Notes under the pieces: generated by a model
What the model was told of the DNA's origin: nothing
What the model saw: only the letters and a program-made list of their open reading frames with translations
Database searches by the model: none
Position numbers and translations under genes: made by a program
DNA from: Ensifer aridi
GTDB lineage: Bacteria > Pseudomonadota > Alphaproteobacteria > Rhizobiales > Rhizobiaceae
DNA length: 64,000 nt
Reading direction: 5' to 3'
Assembly: GCF_002078505.1 (NCBI RefSeq)
Contig: NZ_LUAV01000037.1
Span: forward strand, 62,001 to 126,000
In this document: positions 62,575-64,000 of the stretch, piece by piece
How positions within the stretch are numbered: position 1 is the first letter of the stretch
Layout: each line of letters opens with the position of its first letter

Positions 62575-63306
62575 ATGTCTTCAATCGCCGAGAAATCAAA
62601 TGCCGCACCGGAACAGGACAATACAAAGCCCGTGAATGGCCGCGTCGATGCGATCGACCAGGGCCGGCTCTTCGGCTGGGCCTACGACCCCCAGGCCCCG
62701 GACCAGCGGCTGGCCATTCGCGTGCTTCTCGACGGCAACGTGATCGCAGAGGCGATCGCCGATCGCAGCCGTCCCGATCTCAAGCGCAACGGCATCGGCG
62801 ACGGCAGCCACGCCTTCGAGATCGCGCTGCCGGAGGCGGCGGCCTCGCGCACCGGCGATCTCGTCGTGATGGCGCTGGACGGACGCGGCACCGAGCAGAA
62901 GCTTCGTGTCCCGCGCCCCGACGAGCAGGCGGCCGAAGCCCTGATCGCCGCGCCGCTCGCAAAGGTGCTCGACAAGCTCGACGTGCTGATGGCGGCGCAG
63001 CGGCAATTGCAGGTGTCGCAGCGTTCGATGTTGCGGGCGCAGAATGACGAGAGCAGCGAGGCTGGGGCGGTCGGGGTCGCCGCCATAGGCGACGCCGTCG
63101 CAAATCTCAGGACGGAAATCACCCAGCGGCTGAGCGATCTCGACGTCCACCTGATGCGGCTCGACGGTGTAGTGGCGGCGATGGAAAAGAACCTGAGCGC
63201 CTTGCAGAAGCAGTCGAGCGGAGAGCTGAAGCCGGTGCTGCTTTTGCTTTTCGTTCTCGTGGGATTTGCCGCGGGCGCTCTCCTCTCGCTCTTGACCGGT
63301 GCGTGA
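62575..63306 (+). CDS. wgeE: WgeE-like membrane-anchored protein of EPS II cluster
   Basis: A 243-residue protein. Residues 15-100 look like a small beta-rich domain (GRVDAIDQGRLFGWAYDP with RLAIRVLLDGNVIAEAIADR), as found next to carbohydrate-active domains. A helical, possibly coiled-coil part follows (about 120-215), then one C-terminal membrane helix (about 219-241). GGGGGAAATCG precedes the ATG. The role in EPS II is unknown. Name by order. Confidence 0.72.
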   Translation: MSSIAEKSNAAPEQDNTKPVNGRVDAIDQGRLFGWAYDPQAPDQRLAIRVLLDGNVIAEAIADRSRPDLKRNGIGDGSHAFEIALPEAAASRTGDLVVMALDGRGTEQKLRVPRPDEQAAEALIAAPLAKVLDKLDVLMAAQRQLQVSQRSMLRAQNDESSEAGAVGVAAIGDAVANLRTEITQRLSDLDVHLMRLDGVVAAMEKNLSALQKQSSGELKPVLLLLFVLVGFAAGALLSLLTGA

Positions 63307-63320
63307 GGGGGCCGACGCAC

Positions 63321-64000
63321 ATGCTCGGTGCAGAACAGACGCTCCCCCTGTCATCGCAGCCCGCCGCCAGGCTCCTGAGGTCTGGCAGGGTCGTCGCCTG
63401 CCCCGTCGATGAGGCGCTTCTGCTTGTGATCGGCACGGGCGGCCCCATGGCCGGTGAACTGCCGGCGGAAATCAACGACGATGCGGCCGTCACTTGGGTC
63501 GCCTCGATCATCGGCTGGCAGTTGCCGACGCCCCTGGCGCCGGCGACGCACGGTTTCGCGGCGCTGCTGCCGTTGGATGGCACCAGCCGTCCGCTCACGA
63601 CCGTCCGCTTCGGTGGCGAAGGAAGCGGCCGGCGCTACGTCTTCACGCCTCGATCCGTCTCGCTGGGCGATGCGGTCGCGATCCTCGCGGAGCTCGCCGA
63701 GGCCCGATTGGCCGGCACCCTGGATGCGCTCGTGGACGCCATCATGCAAGGGCCTATCGGGCGCCAAAGGCTCTCGGCGATCATCGCCCTGTTGCAATCC
63801 CGAAACGGCAGCGACGGATTCATCGAGCTTCTTGGGGAGAGCCACGATGGAGCGGTTTTCCTCAAAGGATGGGGACGCCATGTCGTGCCCGGCGTGTGCC
63901 GGACGGTCGTGAGCGGAGAACAGTCCCTCCTCACCGACTGCGCAATGGCCACCTTTTCCCGTCCGGACACGCCGGAGGGAGCGGCGGGCTTCATCGGTCT
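63321..64000 (+). CDS. wgeF: WgeF-like protein, cut by the window end
   Basis: The reading frame is open for 226 codons to the end of the window; the 3' part is missing. No signal peptide, membrane helix or family motif is recognised. It begins 14 bases after wgeE (ATG at 63321); a GTG at 63303 that overlaps the wgeE stop, as others in this operon do, is equally possible. By order it matches expE6 of S. meliloti. Confidence 0.65.
   Translation, partial: MLGAEQTLPLSSQPAARLLRSGRVVACPVDEALLLVIGTGGPMAGELPAEINDDAAVTWVASIIGWQLPTPLAPATHGFAALLPLDGTSRPLTTVRFGGEGSGRRYVFTPRSVSLGDAVAILAELAEARLAGTLDALVDAIMQGPIGRQRLSAIIALLQSRNGSDGFIELLGESHDGAVFLKGWGRHVVPGVCRTVVSGEQSLLTDCAMATFSRPDTPEGAAGFIG

Overview
The window reads as part of a secondary replicon (pSymB-like chromid) of an alphaproteobacterium in the Sinorhizobium/Ensifer group. 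The base composition is GC-rich. The order queCDE - ABC exporter - exoB - exoZQFY - exoX - exoU - exoI - exoKLAMONP - thiD - peroxiredoxin matches, from memory, the S. meliloti pSymB exo region, but exoT, exoW and exoV are missing and exoH is cut short. I recall the same exo gene set for S. fredii NGR234. I cannot name the species.

Layout. 1-1.85 kb: preQ0 synthesis operon queC-queD-queE (minus strand) with a preQ1-I riboswitch over the queC ribosome-binding site. 1.9-3.8 kb: ABC half-transporter. 4.3-26 kb: EPS I (succinoglycan-type) cluster. It makes UDP-sugars (exoB, exoN), loads galactose on the lipid carrier (exoY, modulated by exoX), adds glucoses (exoA, L, M, O, U), polymerises and exports (exoQ, F, P), decorates (exoZ) and cleaves (exoK). 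An AT-rich insert with a degenerate GGDEF protein and a PilZ protein sits between exoB and exoZ, and a broken cupin gene lies between exoU and exoI. 25.8-32.3 kb: housekeeping and accessory genes, namely a CapA-like protein, thiD with a TPP riboswitch, a 1-Cys peroxiredoxin, a serine hydrolase, a GH25 lipoprotein and a DUF1127 protein. Two inverted copies of a RIME-like repeat lie in this stretch. 32.3-40.3 kb: a locus that looks built for uptake and breakdown of a sugar-amino acid conjugate (Amadori type). It has a GntR regulator, a SIS-family deglycase and a PfkB kinase, and a separate operon with a polar amino-acid ABC transporter, an EamA permease and an FAD oxidoreductase. A shared operator-like sequence links the two operons.

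40.4-64 kb: EPS II (galactoglucan, exp/wg) cluster. wgaA-B-D-E-F-rfbA-C-B-D, wgcA and the MarR regulator wggR are on the minus strand. wgdA-wgdB (type I secretion) and wgeA-F are on the plus strand; wgeF runs off the end of the window. Palindromic sites resembling the operator beside wggR lie upstream of wgaA and wgeA.

The main non-gene signal is a 9-bp motif, TGCAGTGCA. I see it upstream of exoY/exoX (as an inverted pair), upstream of the exoH remnant/exoK, upstream of wgaA and upstream of wgeA. It could be the binding site of a regulator common to both polysaccharides; MucR is the obvious candidate. Gene names rest on recalled family features and gene order, not on a database search.
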